Source: Ezakiella coagulans (GTDB lineage Bacteria > Bacillota > Clostridia > Tissierellales > Peptoniphilaceae). Taken from it: a DNA stretch of 32,661 nt. A program made the position numbers and the translations under genes. Shown here piece after piece: positions 18,606 through 25,941 of the stretch (position 1 is the first letter of the stretch; every line of letters starts with the position of its first letter). The stretch spans positions 1 to 32,661 of the forward strand of contig NZ_QEKV01000013.1 of NCBI RefSeq assembly GCF_003096635.1, given 5' to 3'. The notes below the pieces were generated by a model. The model did not search any database. It was not told the origin of the DNA and worked only from the letters and a program-made list of their open reading frames with translations.

Positions 18606-19913
18606 CTAACATCCTGTCTTCAAATCCTTCATTGGAGTGTGCGGAACCGTTTTAACTCTGTTTATCTCAATCGCTTCTTTTACATTATAAGTTCTGTTAT
18701 AAATCTCAAGCTGTTTGTTTCTTAAAGTATTTCCTTCCATCAAAGGCACAATCTTTTGAAGTGCCTTTCTATCATAATCATTCACATCAAGTGCCGAAAG
18801 AATCTCCTCTCCCCATCTTGAAATCTTCTTGCCCATTAACTTTGCTTGCGGACCCTTCTTATATATTTCTTCTCTTGAACGCAAATGTTCCTTGTAAGTC
18901 ATATCTCCCAAAAGATTCCACATGCGATCAAGATTGTCGTCGTTGTAAAAAATATTATTTATAAGTGCAACCGCCCCGACATTATATGGCCATGGAAGCG
19001 AATCTATCATCCTTATCTCAATGAATTTCTTCGTTCGAACGTCAAAAAACACCATAGTTAAAAGATGTTCCAGCTTTTCTAAATCGAAATCATCACCGAT
19101 TGCCTCGCCGATTGTTCCGTCAAAACGCTTAAACTCACCTTGTTCCAAAGTGAAAATCGCATCGGTTGCAAGAAATTTATTCGCATAATCCTTGTAAGAA
19201 AAGTCCGGTCTGAACGCACGTTCCAAAACTCCTGTCCTTGCCGGATCAGTATTTTCCCAAATCTTAGCACGATATGCATAAATATCCAAAGGACGATTTT
19301 CTTTGAATGCCACATTGTCAAAAAGAGTATATAAAATATTTGTAAGCCTTGTTGCCATACCGTATTTTCTGGAATAATCTTTCTCATTGTGAAAATCGAT
19401 CGAACATTGTAGACTCGTCGTTCCCTTCATCATAAGGTGACTTAATTTCCCATGCTTTTTGAAATAATCAAACATAGCATAATATCTTTCTTTAGGGAGA
19501 ATCTCGTAGTCTTCAATTCTGCTCACCGGTTGAAACGGAACAGTGTAAAGCCCGTTTCCATATTTATCAATCTCCGGAAGAATTAAATCATAAAAATCTA
19601 AAATTCCGGCTTCAATAGTCTTAACACACCTCTTTTGTTTTGAAGAAAACTCGATTTGTCCGCCCGGCTCAGTCGAAATGCTGAACTCACCCTTTTTGCA
19701 CGACAAAATTTTGCCCTCTTCTATGTGTGGTTCAAAACCTTGATTCTTCACCAAATCATTAAAAATATCCTGAGTTCCGCCATTGTCAAAATAACCGACC
19801 GCCCTTCCGTCTTCTTTTAAAATTAAGTGCTCGCATTCAACTCCGAGATTTTCTTCAGTCTCCGGCTTCTCGCCGCTCTCTATATAATTTATAACAAAAT
19901 CTAGTTTATCCAT
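18606..19913 (-). CDS. Glutamate-cysteine ligase, GCS2 / plant type
   Basis: A 435-residue ligase that should make gamma-glutamylcysteine from Glu, Cys and ATP. Recognised from the plant/alphaproteobacterial-type blocks: LGVECEHLIL near the N-terminus (Mg/Glu-binding acidic residues), FSISTEPGGQIEFS at about residue 77-90, PFQPVSRIEDYEILPKERY at about 126-145 and the following TTSLQCSIDF. RBS AAGGAG precedes ATG at 19913. First gene of a four-gene minus-strand operon with an ATP-grasp ligase and an ABC exporter. No convincing promoter is visible; TTGTCA at 19954-19959 overlaps the divergent tRNA -35 but has no good -10 partner. This enzyme type is uncommon in anaerobic Firmicutes, which more often carry GshAB fusions or none. 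Substrate could also be another amino acid, as in EgtA-like relatives. Confidence 0.82.
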   Translation of the reverse strand: MDKLDFVINYIESGEKPETEENLGVECEHLILKEDGRAVGYFDNGGTQDIFNDLVKNQGFEPHIEEGKILSCKKGEFSISTEPGGQIEFSSKQKRCVKTIEAGILDFYDLILPEIDKYGNGLYTVPFQPVSRIEDYEILPKERYYAMFDYFKKHGKLSHLMMKGTTSLQCSIDFHNEKDYSRKYGMATRLTNILYTLFDNVAFKENRPLDIYAYRAKIWENTDPARTGVLERAFRPDFSYKDYANKFLATDAIFTLEQGEFKRFDGTIGEAIGDDFDLEKLEHLLTMVFFDVRTKKFIEIRMIDSLPWPYNVGAVALINNIFYNDDNLDRMWNLLGDMTYKEHLRSREEIYKKGPQAKLMGKKISRWGEEILSALDVNDYDRKALQKIVPLMEGNTLRNKQLEIYNRTYNVKEAIEINRVKTVPHTPMKDLKTGC

Positions 19914-19952
19914 AAAATCTCCTTACAAAATTAAAATATTTTTAAAAAAAGC

Positions 19953-19981
19953 TTGACAAAATAAATTTCTTATGCTACAAT
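19953..19981 (+). promoter_or_regulatory. Strong promoter of tRNA-Leu
   Basis: TTGACA (19953-19958), 17-base spacer, TACAAT (19976-19981) with TG one base before the -10 (extended). It lies about 87 bases upstream of the mature tRNA 5' end. The 85-base leader shows no tRNA-like or T-box structure. Confidence 0.85.
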
Positions 19982-20074
19982 TAAAAATGTTGGTTGAAGA
20001 AATTCATACCTACCTAATATATGCCCATTTGATTGCGATTTTAAGCGGCATAACGTGTTAGAAATAAAAAATAT

Positions 20075-20159
20075 GCGGATGTGGCGGAACTGGCAGACGC
20101 GCATGGTTGAGGGCCATGTGTTTCACGACGTGGGGGTTCAAATCCCTTCATCCGCACCA
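20075..20159 (+). tRNA. tRNA-Leu (anticodon GAG)
   Basis: An 85-nt class II tRNA with encoded CCA. Acceptor arms GCGGATG (20075-20081) and CATCCGC (20149-20155) pair fully, discriminator A, then CCA. The anticodon stem CATGG/CCATG encloses loop TTGAGGG, giving anticodon GAG, which reads CUC and CUU. The long variable arm (CAC-GAC-GTG) is typical of leucine tRNA. The T-arm contains GGTTCAAAT. Own promoter and terminator. Confidence 0.97.
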
Positions 20160-20164
20160 AAACA

Positions 20165-20194
20165 AAAGCTTCGGCATGTGCCGGAGCTTTTTTC
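20165..20194 (+). terminator. Terminator of tRNA-Leu
   Basis: AAAGCTTCGGC (20165-20175) pairs with GCCGGAGCTTT (20180-20190), one G-U pair, loop ATGT, followed by TTTT. It starts 6 bases after the CCA end. Confidence 0.9.
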
Positions 20195-20330
20195 GTGTTT
20201 ATAAAAAATAAAAGTGTTTATAAAGTGTTTATAAGATTTTATTTTTACATATTTAAGAAGATTAGCGGTAAAATTTTGAAGACACACAACGATTGGTGGG
20301 GTAGTTTTTTTTGAGATTTGATTTAGATAT

Positions 20331-20460
20331 TTTCTAAACACAACGTTGTTGGTGGATATACATATTTTATATGCACAAAAATGGGCGGGAGGACATCGTT
20401 GTTCCTATCGTCACAACGTATGCCGTCCCGCTACGGCGGTGTTTGCTATTTTATACAAAA
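20331..20460 (+). repeat. Type C composite repeat, copy C1
   Basis: It contains the shared block CAACGTTGTTGGT, then GGGCGGGAGG and CCGTCCCGCTACGGC. Stem GCGGGA (20385-20390) pairs with TCCCGC (20426-20431); GG/CC continues past a bulged G. C1 carries a 30-base insert in the loop that is itself partly self-complementary. The trailing GCGGTGTTTG (20436-20445) pairs with CAAACACCGC further on (about 20497-20506), leading straight into type A copy A1. Non-coding. Confidence 0.7.
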
Positions 20461-20506
20461 TTATTCGCAAAAAACCAGCGATTACCGGTTCCCATACAAA
20501 CACCGC

Positions 20507-20632
20507 AATTTGCGATGATAATTTGATGAGAAACGGTTAGATGGAGTGTTTTTGGAGTGAGGCGTACTGACAGGTACGTCGCAACGACTAAAACACGAAA
20601 TCAACCGTTTATCGCAAATTAGCGCGCAAATT
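20507..20632 (+). repeat. Type A palindromic repeat, copy A1
   Basis: 126 bp bounded by AATTTGCG and CGCAAATT. Three stems: AAACGGTT/AACCGTTT, GTGTTTT (20536-20542)/AAAACAC (20590-20596), and apical CGTACT-GACA-GGTACG. Between the second stem and the apical hairpin lie the family-invariant GGAGTGAGG and TCGCAACGAC. It ends within 3 bases of the methyltransferase stop codon (opposite strand) and so forms that gene's 3' UTR on the complementary strand. Confidence 0.88.
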
Positions 20633-20634
20633 AT

Positions 20635-21354
20635 TTATTTTATTTTGCGGGCTCTTATAACCGCCGCCGTCCCCTCTCCCATCGGCACTTTCGAAAAGCT
20701 ACCGAAGAGTTCGAGGTCTTTAAAGCCAATTTTTATCATTGTGTCGGCGAGTTTATATGGGTCGATTGGAAGGAGTTCCACTTCGTTGATGTAGTGTTTA
20801 TCTTTATAGTTTATGAGAGTTTTAAATCCTATTTTCATATCACGACGATAGTATTCGCGAACAAAAGTATAGTCGTCTCCTTTTATTGTCGGGAGGTCTC
20901 CAAGATGCTCTCCTTCGATTGCATCATTTCTCCAAAATCTGTTAAAGTTGATATTTTGAATTACGATAACTCCATCATTTTTAAGTTTTTGATATGCTTT
21001 TTCAAGAAATGTTATAACTTCATCCATGCTATTTAGATGTGGAATGGAGTTTCCTACAGAGTATATGAAGTCATAGTCACCATGAAGTTCATCAATTTTT
21101 AGCATGTCTAAAACTTCTGCATCAAGTCCATTTTCTATTGCTTCTTCAATCATCGATGGTTCCATGTCAAGACCCACCACGTTGTATCCTCTTTCAACAA
21201 GTGCTTTTCCTTCTTTTCCATCTCCACAGGCAACATCAAGCACGTCGATGCCTCCGGATTTTTTTGCTGATTCAATTAAAAATTCGATTTTCTTTTCACT
21301 TAGTGGGAATAGTTTGCTATATATTTCTGCTATTTCATTGTAAAATTTCGACAT
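20635..21354 (-). CDS. Class I SAM-dependent methyltransferase
   Basis: 239 residues from ATG at 21354; AAAGGAGG stands 5 bases upstream, while the in-frame ATG at 21375 precedes this RBS. Motif I is IDVLDVACGDGKEG (about residues 36-50), followed by the acidic NVVGLDMEPSMIEEA and a Rossmann-like order of strands with FIYSVGNSIPHL. Fold is clear; substrate is not. Typical of small-molecule or tRNA/protein methyltransferases of the ubiE-like group. It is monocistronic, flanked on both sides by palindromic repeats; copy A1 abuts its stop codon. Confidence 0.88.
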   Translation of the reverse strand: MSKFYNEIAEIYSKLFPLSEKKIEFLIESAKKSGGIDVLDVACGDGKEGKALVERGYNVVGLDMEPSMIEEAIENGLDAEVLDMLKIDELHGDYDFIYSVGNSIPHLNSMDEVITFLEKAYQKLKNDGVIVIQNINFNRFWRNDAIEGEHLGDLPTIKGDDYTFVREYYRRDMKIGFKTLINYKDKHYINEVELLPIDPYKLADTMIKIGFKDLELFGSFSKVPMGEGTAAVIRARKIK

Positions 21355-21398
21355 AGTGTCCTCCTTTTGTTTCACTGCGTTAATATCATTTCAGTTAT

Positions 21399-21427
21399 AT
21401 TATACCCAAATATCACATAGTTATTTA
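21399..21427 (-). promoter_or_regulatory. Probable promoter of the methyltransferase gene
   Basis: Minus strand: perfect TATAAT (21399-21404), with only a weak -35 (TAAATA, 21422-21427) at 17 bases. Leader about 37 nt including the RBS. Confidence 0.45.
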
Positions 21428-21511
21428 CGCTGTATTAAATTTGAGTTGCAATAGGGATGGCGGTAGGACACACAATGATGTGTGGATTTGGAATGTGATA
21501 AAAGGTTTGGG

Positions 21512-21630
21512 TTCGATATTTTATAAACGCAGCGTTGTTGGTAATAATACATATTCCATATACACAAAATTGGGCGCGAGGATTCACAGAACCGTCGCGC
21601 TACGGCGGTGTTTTCCGTTTTATACAAAAT
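21512..21630 (+). repeat. Type C composite repeat, copy C2
   Basis: Shares GCGTTGTTGGT, ATATTCCATATACACAAAA and the GC hairpin with other C copies. Here the stem is GCGCGA (21574-21579) with TCGCGC (21595-21600), whereas C1 and C3 have GCGGGA with TCCCGC: one G-C pair is flipped to C-G. It is followed by the invariant CTACGGC. Non-coding. Confidence 0.7.
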
Positions 21631-21652
21631 AACCGCAAATACTATCACCCAC

Positions 21653-21777
21653 AATTTGCGAGGAATTTTCGATGAGAAACGCTTAGATGAAAAATTTTAG
21701 GAGTGAGGCATATTACAAAATATGTCGCAACGACTAAAATTTTGAATCAAGTGTTTATCGCGAAAAGGCCCGCAAAT
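21653..21777 (+). repeat. Type A palindromic repeat, copy A2
   Basis: 125 bp from AATTTGCG to CGCAAAT. Stems AAACGCTT/AAGTGTTT (one G-T), AAATTTTA/TAAAATTT, apical CATATT-ACAA-AATATG. Invariant GGAGTGAGG and TCGCAACGAC are present. Terminal arms also pair (GAATTTTCG against CGAAAA). A near-identical copy A3 follows in tandem. Confidence 0.88.
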
Positions 21778-21786
21778 ATTCTCACC

Positions 21787-21912
21787 AATTTGCGAGGAAT
21801 TTTCAATGAGAACCACTTAGATGAAAAATTTTAGGAGTGAGGCATATTGCAAAATATGTCGCAACGACTAAAATTTTGAATCAAGTGTTTATCGCGAAAA
21901 TGACCGCAAATT
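21787..21912 (+). repeat. Type A palindromic repeat, copy A3
   Basis: Tandem direct copy of A2, 134 bases downstream. The core stem is identical; the apical loop is GCAA instead of ACAA, and the outer stem AACCACTT/AAGTGTTT has one mismatch. It ends 15 bases before the -35 of the MATE gene promoter. Confidence 0.88.
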
Positions 21913-21926
21913 TAGGCTTGTTATAT

Positions 21927-21955
21927 TTGAGTTACTGATTTTATTGTGGTAAGAT
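21927..21955 (+). promoter_or_regulatory. Promoter of the MATE transporter gene
   Basis: TTGAGT (21927-21932), 17-base spacer, TAAGAT (21950-21955) with TGG before the -10 (extended). The predicted transcript starts near 21962, only a few bases before the GGGGG ribosome site (21964-21968). Confidence 0.7.
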
Positions 21956-21975
21956 ATATTTAAGGGGGTTTTATT

Positions 21976-23322
21976 ATCTCAAAACTATCTAATAAATTTT
22001 TCAGATTCGTTATTCCGTCGATTGGAGCAATGGTTGTTTTTTCACTCTATTCAATGGTTGACGGTTTTTTTGTAGCGAAATATGTAGGCGAAAATGCACT
22101 CTCTGCGGTAAATATCAGCATGCCTTTTATAAATCTGGTATTTGCACTCGGTATTATCGCAGCCGTCGGAAGCCAAACGCTTTGTGGAGTTTTTATCGGA
22201 AAAAAAGACTATTTAAAAGCAAACAAAATCTTTAGTTTTAATATAATGACCGTTTCAATCCTGTCACTTATTTTAACATTTTTATTTTATATTTTCAGAG
22301 AAAAAATTGCTGTTTTTCTTGGAGCGACCGGTGAGCTTTTCCCGTATGTAATGGATTATTTCGGTAACATTATTTACTTTGTTCCATTTTTTATGATTTC
22401 ATATAATATGGAAATTCTCGTTAAGGTCGACGGTTTTCCAAGGCTTGCAATGAAAACAGTTTTAACATGCGGCATTTCAAATGTCGCACTCGATTATCTT
22501 CTCGTCGGTGTTCTCGGTTGGGGCATCAAGGGTGCAGCGATTGCAACCGGCATTTCTCAACTGATTTCAACTATTGTTTATCTGATTCACTTCACAGTCG
22601 GCAAATCAAACTTGGAATTCGTTGAGGTTAAATTCAATTTCGAAACTTTAAAGAATATTTTCGTTCTCGGCATCGGAGATTTTGTTTCCGAAGTCGGCGT
22701 CGGTGTAATTATATTTTTATACAATTTATTTATTATAAAGTTTTTAGGCACCGATGAGATTGCGACATTCACTGTCATATCCTATTTAAACCAATTGGTT
22801 CTCATGGTGTTTTCAGGTATTACCCAAGGCATTCAGCCGCTTTTAAGTTATTATTACGGTCAAAAGGATTTCAAGTCATGCAAGAAGATTTTTAAAAAAG
22901 CACTTGTCATGGTCATGGCAACTGCGATAATTTTCTTTTTGATTTTCCATCTTTATTCGAACAATATTTTCGGACTTTTCCTCGGTGAACAGCCTGAGCA
23001 AATAAGCTATTCAGTGACGGCGATGATGAAGTTTACCTATTCGTTCTTTATTGCGGGATTCAATGTTTTAATCGCTGCAATTTGCGTTTCGTTTATAATG
23101 CCTAAATATTCTATTCTAATAAATGTTTTCCGCTCGATTCTTTTTATTGCACTCGCACTTTTTGTGACGACGAAAATCAATCCGGAATATATTTGGTTCT
23201 CATCGCTCATTTCCGAAGCACTGACATTTATTTTTGCTATAATTTTTTATCTAAGCTTGAAAGCAAGGAATAGGCGCATGGCAAAAAAACTCCAAAAACA
23301 AAAACAACCGGGGCAAATTTAA
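21976..23322 (+). CDS. MATE-family multidrug/Na+ antiporter, non-ATG start
   Basis: A 12-helix efflux protein that typically exports cationic drugs in exchange for Na+ or H+. TM segments include VVFSLYSMVDGFFVAKYVGE, where the VDGFFV block is diagnostic of the first helix, and FINLVFALGIIAAVGSQT. Length from 21976 is 448 residues, normal for MATE. No ATG, GTG or TTG exists between the in-frame stop at 21961 and ATG 22030. AAGGGGG ends 7 bases before ATC at 21976, whose frame reads on as SKLSNKFFRFVIPSIGA, a normal MATE N-terminus. So either ATC/ATT (21973) is used or the start codon is mutated. Starting at 22030 would remove part of TM1. The gene ends inside a bidirectional terminator. Confidence 0.85.
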   Translation: MSKLSNKFFRFVIPSIGAMVVFSLYSMVDGFFVAKYVGENALSAVNISMPFINLVFALGIIAAVGSQTLCGVFIGKKDYLKANKIFSFNIMTVSILSLILTFLFYIFREKIAVFLGATGELFPYVMDYFGNIIYFVPFFMISYNMEILVKVDGFPRLAMKTVLTCGISNVALDYLLVGVLGWGIKGAAIATGISQLISTIVYLIHFTVGKSNLEFVEVKFNFETLKNIFVLGIGDFVSEVGVGVIIFLYNLFIIKFLGTDEIATFTVISYLNQLVLMVFSGITQGIQPLLSYYYGQKDFKSCKKIFKKALVMVMATAIIFFLIFHLYSNNIFGLFLGEQPEQISYSVTAMMKFTYSFFIAGFNVLIAAICVSFIMPKYSILINVFRSILFIALALFVTTKINPEYIWFSSLISEALTFIFAIIFYLSLKARNRRMAKKLQKQKQPGQI

Positions 23323-23330
23323 CCCCGGTT
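23306..23330. terminator. Bidirectional terminator between MATE and radical SAM genes
   Basis: AACCGGGG (23306-23313) pairs perfectly with CCCCGGTT (23323-23330) across a 9-base loop that contains the MATE stop codon. It is followed by TTTTATT on plus and preceded by an A-rich tract that gives T on minus, so it can serve both convergent genes. Confidence 0.85.
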
Positions 23331-24236
23331 TTATTCTTTATCCCATATTTTCCATTTTTTCATTTCATTTTTCACAAGTGATTTTTCGTCGTTTGAGTCA
23401 TAATAGTCTCTAAGTTTTCTTAAAAAAATTTCTTTCCCTTCAGGAAATTTCGCCTGTAGTGGAATCGGATTCGTCTTGTGCGTAGCTTTAATTATTGTGT
23501 CCATATTTAGATTTTCAATTATATAAATTTCTTCTTCCAAAATTTCCTTGACGCTCATTCGAATAAAACTTTTATTTCTTACATAATCTTTGAGCGGTGC
23601 ACGTTTAAAAATGACAGTAGTTACAAACACAACCTCGAACGGGTGTATCTCGTTTAAAAGCTTTGCCGTTTCGCATCTGTGGCTCATAGTCATATTTCTC
23701 CCACCGAGCCCCAACATAAAATATACTGAATATTTTATTCCAAGTCGGTCGAGCTTTCTTGTTGCAAGGATGCTGTCTTGTGCCGTATGTCCTTTTTTGT
23801 GAAACGCCAGTACTTCGTCGGAGCCGCTTTCGAGTCCAAGACAAAGTCTGTCCATGCCGAGCTCTTTTAGTTTCAAAAGCTCCTCGTCACTTTTTCTTAA
23901 AACGTCGGTCGCACGTGCGAACATCGAAATATATTCCACTTCGAAATATTTGTGAATGAGTTTAAACACGGATATTAAATGATCCGTTGAAACACAAAGC
24001 GGATTTCCCTCAAGGAGTGTGAACTTTTTCGGCAGGCGATTAGTTTTTTGAAGCTCTGTCTTTCTTTCATTCAAAAAATTTTCGACCTCGTCGAGTTTGA
24101 AGATGTGAAATTTCTGCTTATAGTTCAGATCGCAATAAATACATTTCTTGAATGAGCAACCGGCGGTCACCGGCACCATTTCGTTGTGCATTTCAGGCAT
24201 CGGCGTGTACATATATTTCGGATAAAACTTGTCCAC
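23331..24236 (-). CDS. Radical SAM protein, CX4CX2C variant
   Basis: 301 residues. GTG start at 24236 with AAAGGAG 7 bases upstream. The iron-sulfur site is TAGCSFKKCIYC (residues about 24-35): spacing CX4CX2C rather than the usual CX3CX2C, a variant seen in a COG1032-like group. Then EGNPLCVS, the GLESGSDEVLAFHKKGHT segment typical of Elp3/HemN-like radical SAM folds (SAM-binding), and YSVYFMLGLGGRN. No extra Cys-rich SPASM or B12 domain is visible. Function unknown. It stands alone, convergent to the MATE gene; a terminator just upstream isolates it from the ricT operon. Confidence 0.85.
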   Translation of the reverse strand: MDKFYPKYMYTPMPEMHNEMVPVTAGCSFKKCIYCDLNYKQKFHIFKLDEVENFLNERKTELQKTNRLPKKFTLLEGNPLCVSTDHLISVFKLIHKYFEVEYISMFARATDVLRKSDEELLKLKELGMDRLCLGLESGSDEVLAFHKKGHTAQDSILATRKLDRLGIKYSVYFMLGLGGRNMTMSHRCETAKLLNEIHPFEVVFVTTVIFKRAPLKDYVRNKSFIRMSVKEILEEEIYIIENLNMDTIIKATHKTNPIPLQAKFPEGKEIFLRKLRDYYDSNDEKSLVKNEMKKWKIWDKE

Positions 24237-24256
24237 AAAATCACTCCTTTGATTAT

Positions 24257-24262
24257 ATTATA
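24257..24262 (-). promoter_or_regulatory. Possible extended -10 for the radical SAM gene
   Basis: TATAAT on minus preceded by TGT (extended -10); no good -35. Transcription would start near 24250, just before the RBS, so the leader would be very short. A second TATAAT overlaps at 24252-24257. Confidence 0.35.
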
Positions 24263-24287
24263 ACACAAAGGCAAAAATTATAAAAAA

Positions 24288-24315
24288 ATATCTATGAGAT
24301 TTCTCCCATAGATAT
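24288..24315 (-). terminator. Terminator of the ung-to-DUF4298 operon
   Basis: ATATCTATG (24288-24296) pairs with CATAGATAT (24307-24315), with GAG/CTC inside; followed on minus by TTTTTTTAT. It lies 6 bases after the last stop codon. Same outer stem as the hairpin at 77-110. Confidence 0.85.
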
Positions 24316-24320
24316 CTAAA

Positions 24321-24647
24321 CTATTCTTCGCCACCCGGATTTGTGTGTTCTTGAAGCATCATATTGGCAAGCTGTATCAATCGAACAGCTGTTTGGAATT
24401 GTTCTCCTATAACATCGTATGCCCCATCTTCAGAAAGGATTCCTGCTGAAATATCTTCCGGCAATTCTCCGTTATTCAACGCTTCAAAATCATCAAACCA
24501 AGCTTCAGAACTATAATATGCACTAAACTTCGCATAGTCCTTTTGATGTGCTTCAAGTTTGTCCAAAACTTTATTCACTTCCTCGAGAAGTGCTTCATGA
24601 TCATTCATGATTTTTTCCATTTTTTCAATATTTTTAATTCTATCCAT
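24321..24647 (-). CDS. DUF4298 family protein
   Basis: 108 residues, acidic, no signal or TM. The N-terminal half is helical and coiled-coil-like (MEKIMNDHEALLEEVNKVLDKLEAH). The block YYSSEAWFDDFEALNNGELP followed by AGILSEDGAYDVIGE is the DUF4298 signature. RBS TAGGAGG lies in the 18-base gap after ricT. Last gene of the operon; function unknown. In Bacillus this position after ricT holds yabA, but this protein is not obviously YabA. Confidence 0.85.
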   Translation of the reverse strand: MDRIKNIEKMEKIMNDHEALLEEVNKVLDKLEAHQKDYAKFSAYYSSEAWFDDFEALNNGELPEDISAGILSEDGAYDVIGEQFQTAVRLIQLANMMLQEHTNPGGEE

Positions 24648-24665
24648 TTTTCCTCCTAATAAAAG

Positions 24666-25910
24666 CTAGAGTGAATCGTCACCCTCATTTTTAATTTTTT
24701 GTTCCTTTGCTCTATTTTCACGGTCAATTAGTCGCTTACTGCGTCTATCTTCACTTTTGTCACGACGATTATCCTTTTTGTATGAACCTCTTTTATTTTC
24801 GAAGCTTCTATTTTTATCTCTAGGTCCATCTTTTTTTCTATCTTCATTCGGCTTGAACGGTTTCTTTTTAAACGGCTTTTTATCCTTCGAATCTTTATTG
24901 TTCCATTTTTTATTCTTATCGAACTTTTGCTTTTTATTCTCAGGTTTTTTGTCAGACTCTTCGTCTTCGAGACTTTCAGTAAAATCTTCTTCAACGACTA
25001 TTTCGCCAAACTCTTCTTCTTCATTTTTTAGTTCTTCGGCTTCATCGATCTTGTCCACCTTTTTAAGAGGACAATTACAGCCATTCTTTTGATTCGGTGC
25101 TTTTTGTTCATATATTTCATCTGAAAGTTTAAAAACTGATTGTGAATAACTTCCATCTTCACTTTCAAGTGAAACTGTAATCTCATCTGTCAAAACATTT
25201 ACATATATAACAGTTCCCGGTCCCTTCGGAGTCATAACTCTAGAACGAATCTTCGGCATTTCAGAAATTCTCTCTTGGTAAAATTCCTGTTCATAGTTTA
25301 AACAACAAAGAAGCCTTCCGCACATTCCGCTGATCCTCGAAGGAGTCAGTGCAATATTTTGGTCTTTCGCCATTTTAATTGTAACATTGTTAAAGTTCGA
25401 CATCCAACTTTTGCAACAAAGTTCGCGACCACATTGACCGATTCCGCCCAAAATTTTTGCTTCATCGCGAACCCCGATTTGTCTAAGTTCAATTCTCGTT
25501 TTATAAAGATACGCAAGATCTTTTACAAGCTCCCTAAAATCGACTCTATCGTCGGCAGTAAAGTAAAATAGCAGCTTGTGATTATCAAATGTATAGTTGC
25601 AATCCGTTAGCTTCATCGGTAGTTCATGTTTTTTTATAAGCTCTTTACACTCTTCAAAAGCCTCGGTTGCCTTGATGACATTTTCTCTGTATCTTTCCTT
25701 GTCCTCTTCGGTTGCAACCCGAATTACCGGTTTTAAATTAATAGTTTCTTCCCCATCCGGCACTTCAGTTGTCATCTTCGCACAAAAACCCATTTCTTTT
25801 CCGCGAATTGTCTCGACAATAACCGCATCGCCAAGCTTTATATCATAATCACAGCTATCAAAAGTGTAAATTTTTCCAGCCTGTCTGAATCTTATTCCAA
25901 CTACATTCAT
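24666..25910 (-). CDS. ricT: RicT/YaaT (PSP1) protein with long charged tail
   Basis: 414 residues. The PSP1 core (about 1-270) is clear: MNVVGIRFRQAGKIYTFD, GDAVIVETIRGKEMG, ILGGIGQCGRELCC, SRISGMCGRLLCCLNYE. The Cys clusters are those that in Bacillus Ric proteins bind Fe-S clusters with RicA and RicF; the Ric complex promotes RNase Y-dependent mRNA processing. From about 285 on, the protein is a low-complexity tail: first acidic (DEAEELKNEEEEF), then Lys/Arg/Asn/Asp-rich to the end, about 130 residues beyond the Bacillus length. The tail may bind RNA or be disordered. RBS AAGGAGGTG upstream; gap of 31 bases after holB. Confidence 0.92.
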   Translation of the reverse strand: MNVVGIRFRQAGKIYTFDSCDYDIKLGDAVIVETIRGKEMGFCAKMTTEVPDGEETINLKPVIRVATEEDKERYRENVIKATEAFEECKELIKKHELPMKLTDCNYTFDNHKLLFYFTADDRVDFRELVKDLAYLYKTRIELRQIGVRDEAKILGGIGQCGRELCCKSWMSNFNNVTIKMAKDQNIALTPSRISGMCGRLLCCLNYEQEFYQERISEMPKIRSRVMTPKGPGTVIYVNVLTDEITVSLESEDGSYSQSVFKLSDEIYEQKAPNQKNGCNCPLKKVDKIDEAEELKNEEEEFGEIVVEEDFTESLEDEESDKKPENKKQKFDKNKKWNNKDSKDKKPFKKKPFKPNEDRKKDGPRDKNRSFENKRGSYKKDNRRDKSEDRRSKRLIDRENRAKEQKIKNEGDDSL

Positions 25911-25941
25911 TTGTTCACCTCCTTCAATTTATTTGTAACTT

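Noticed and set aside
19982-20074. T-box or other riboswitch in the tRNA leader
   Set aside because: No specifier loop, T-box sequence or antiterminator; it simply leads to a tRNA.
20075-20160. tRNA-Leu as integration site for a mobile island
   Set aside because: No integrase gene and no repeated tRNA 3' end in the window.
20331-21912. Possible CRISPR array
   Set aside because: Repeats are long (about 125 bp), self-complementary along their whole length and irregularly placed; no spacer pattern and no cas genes.
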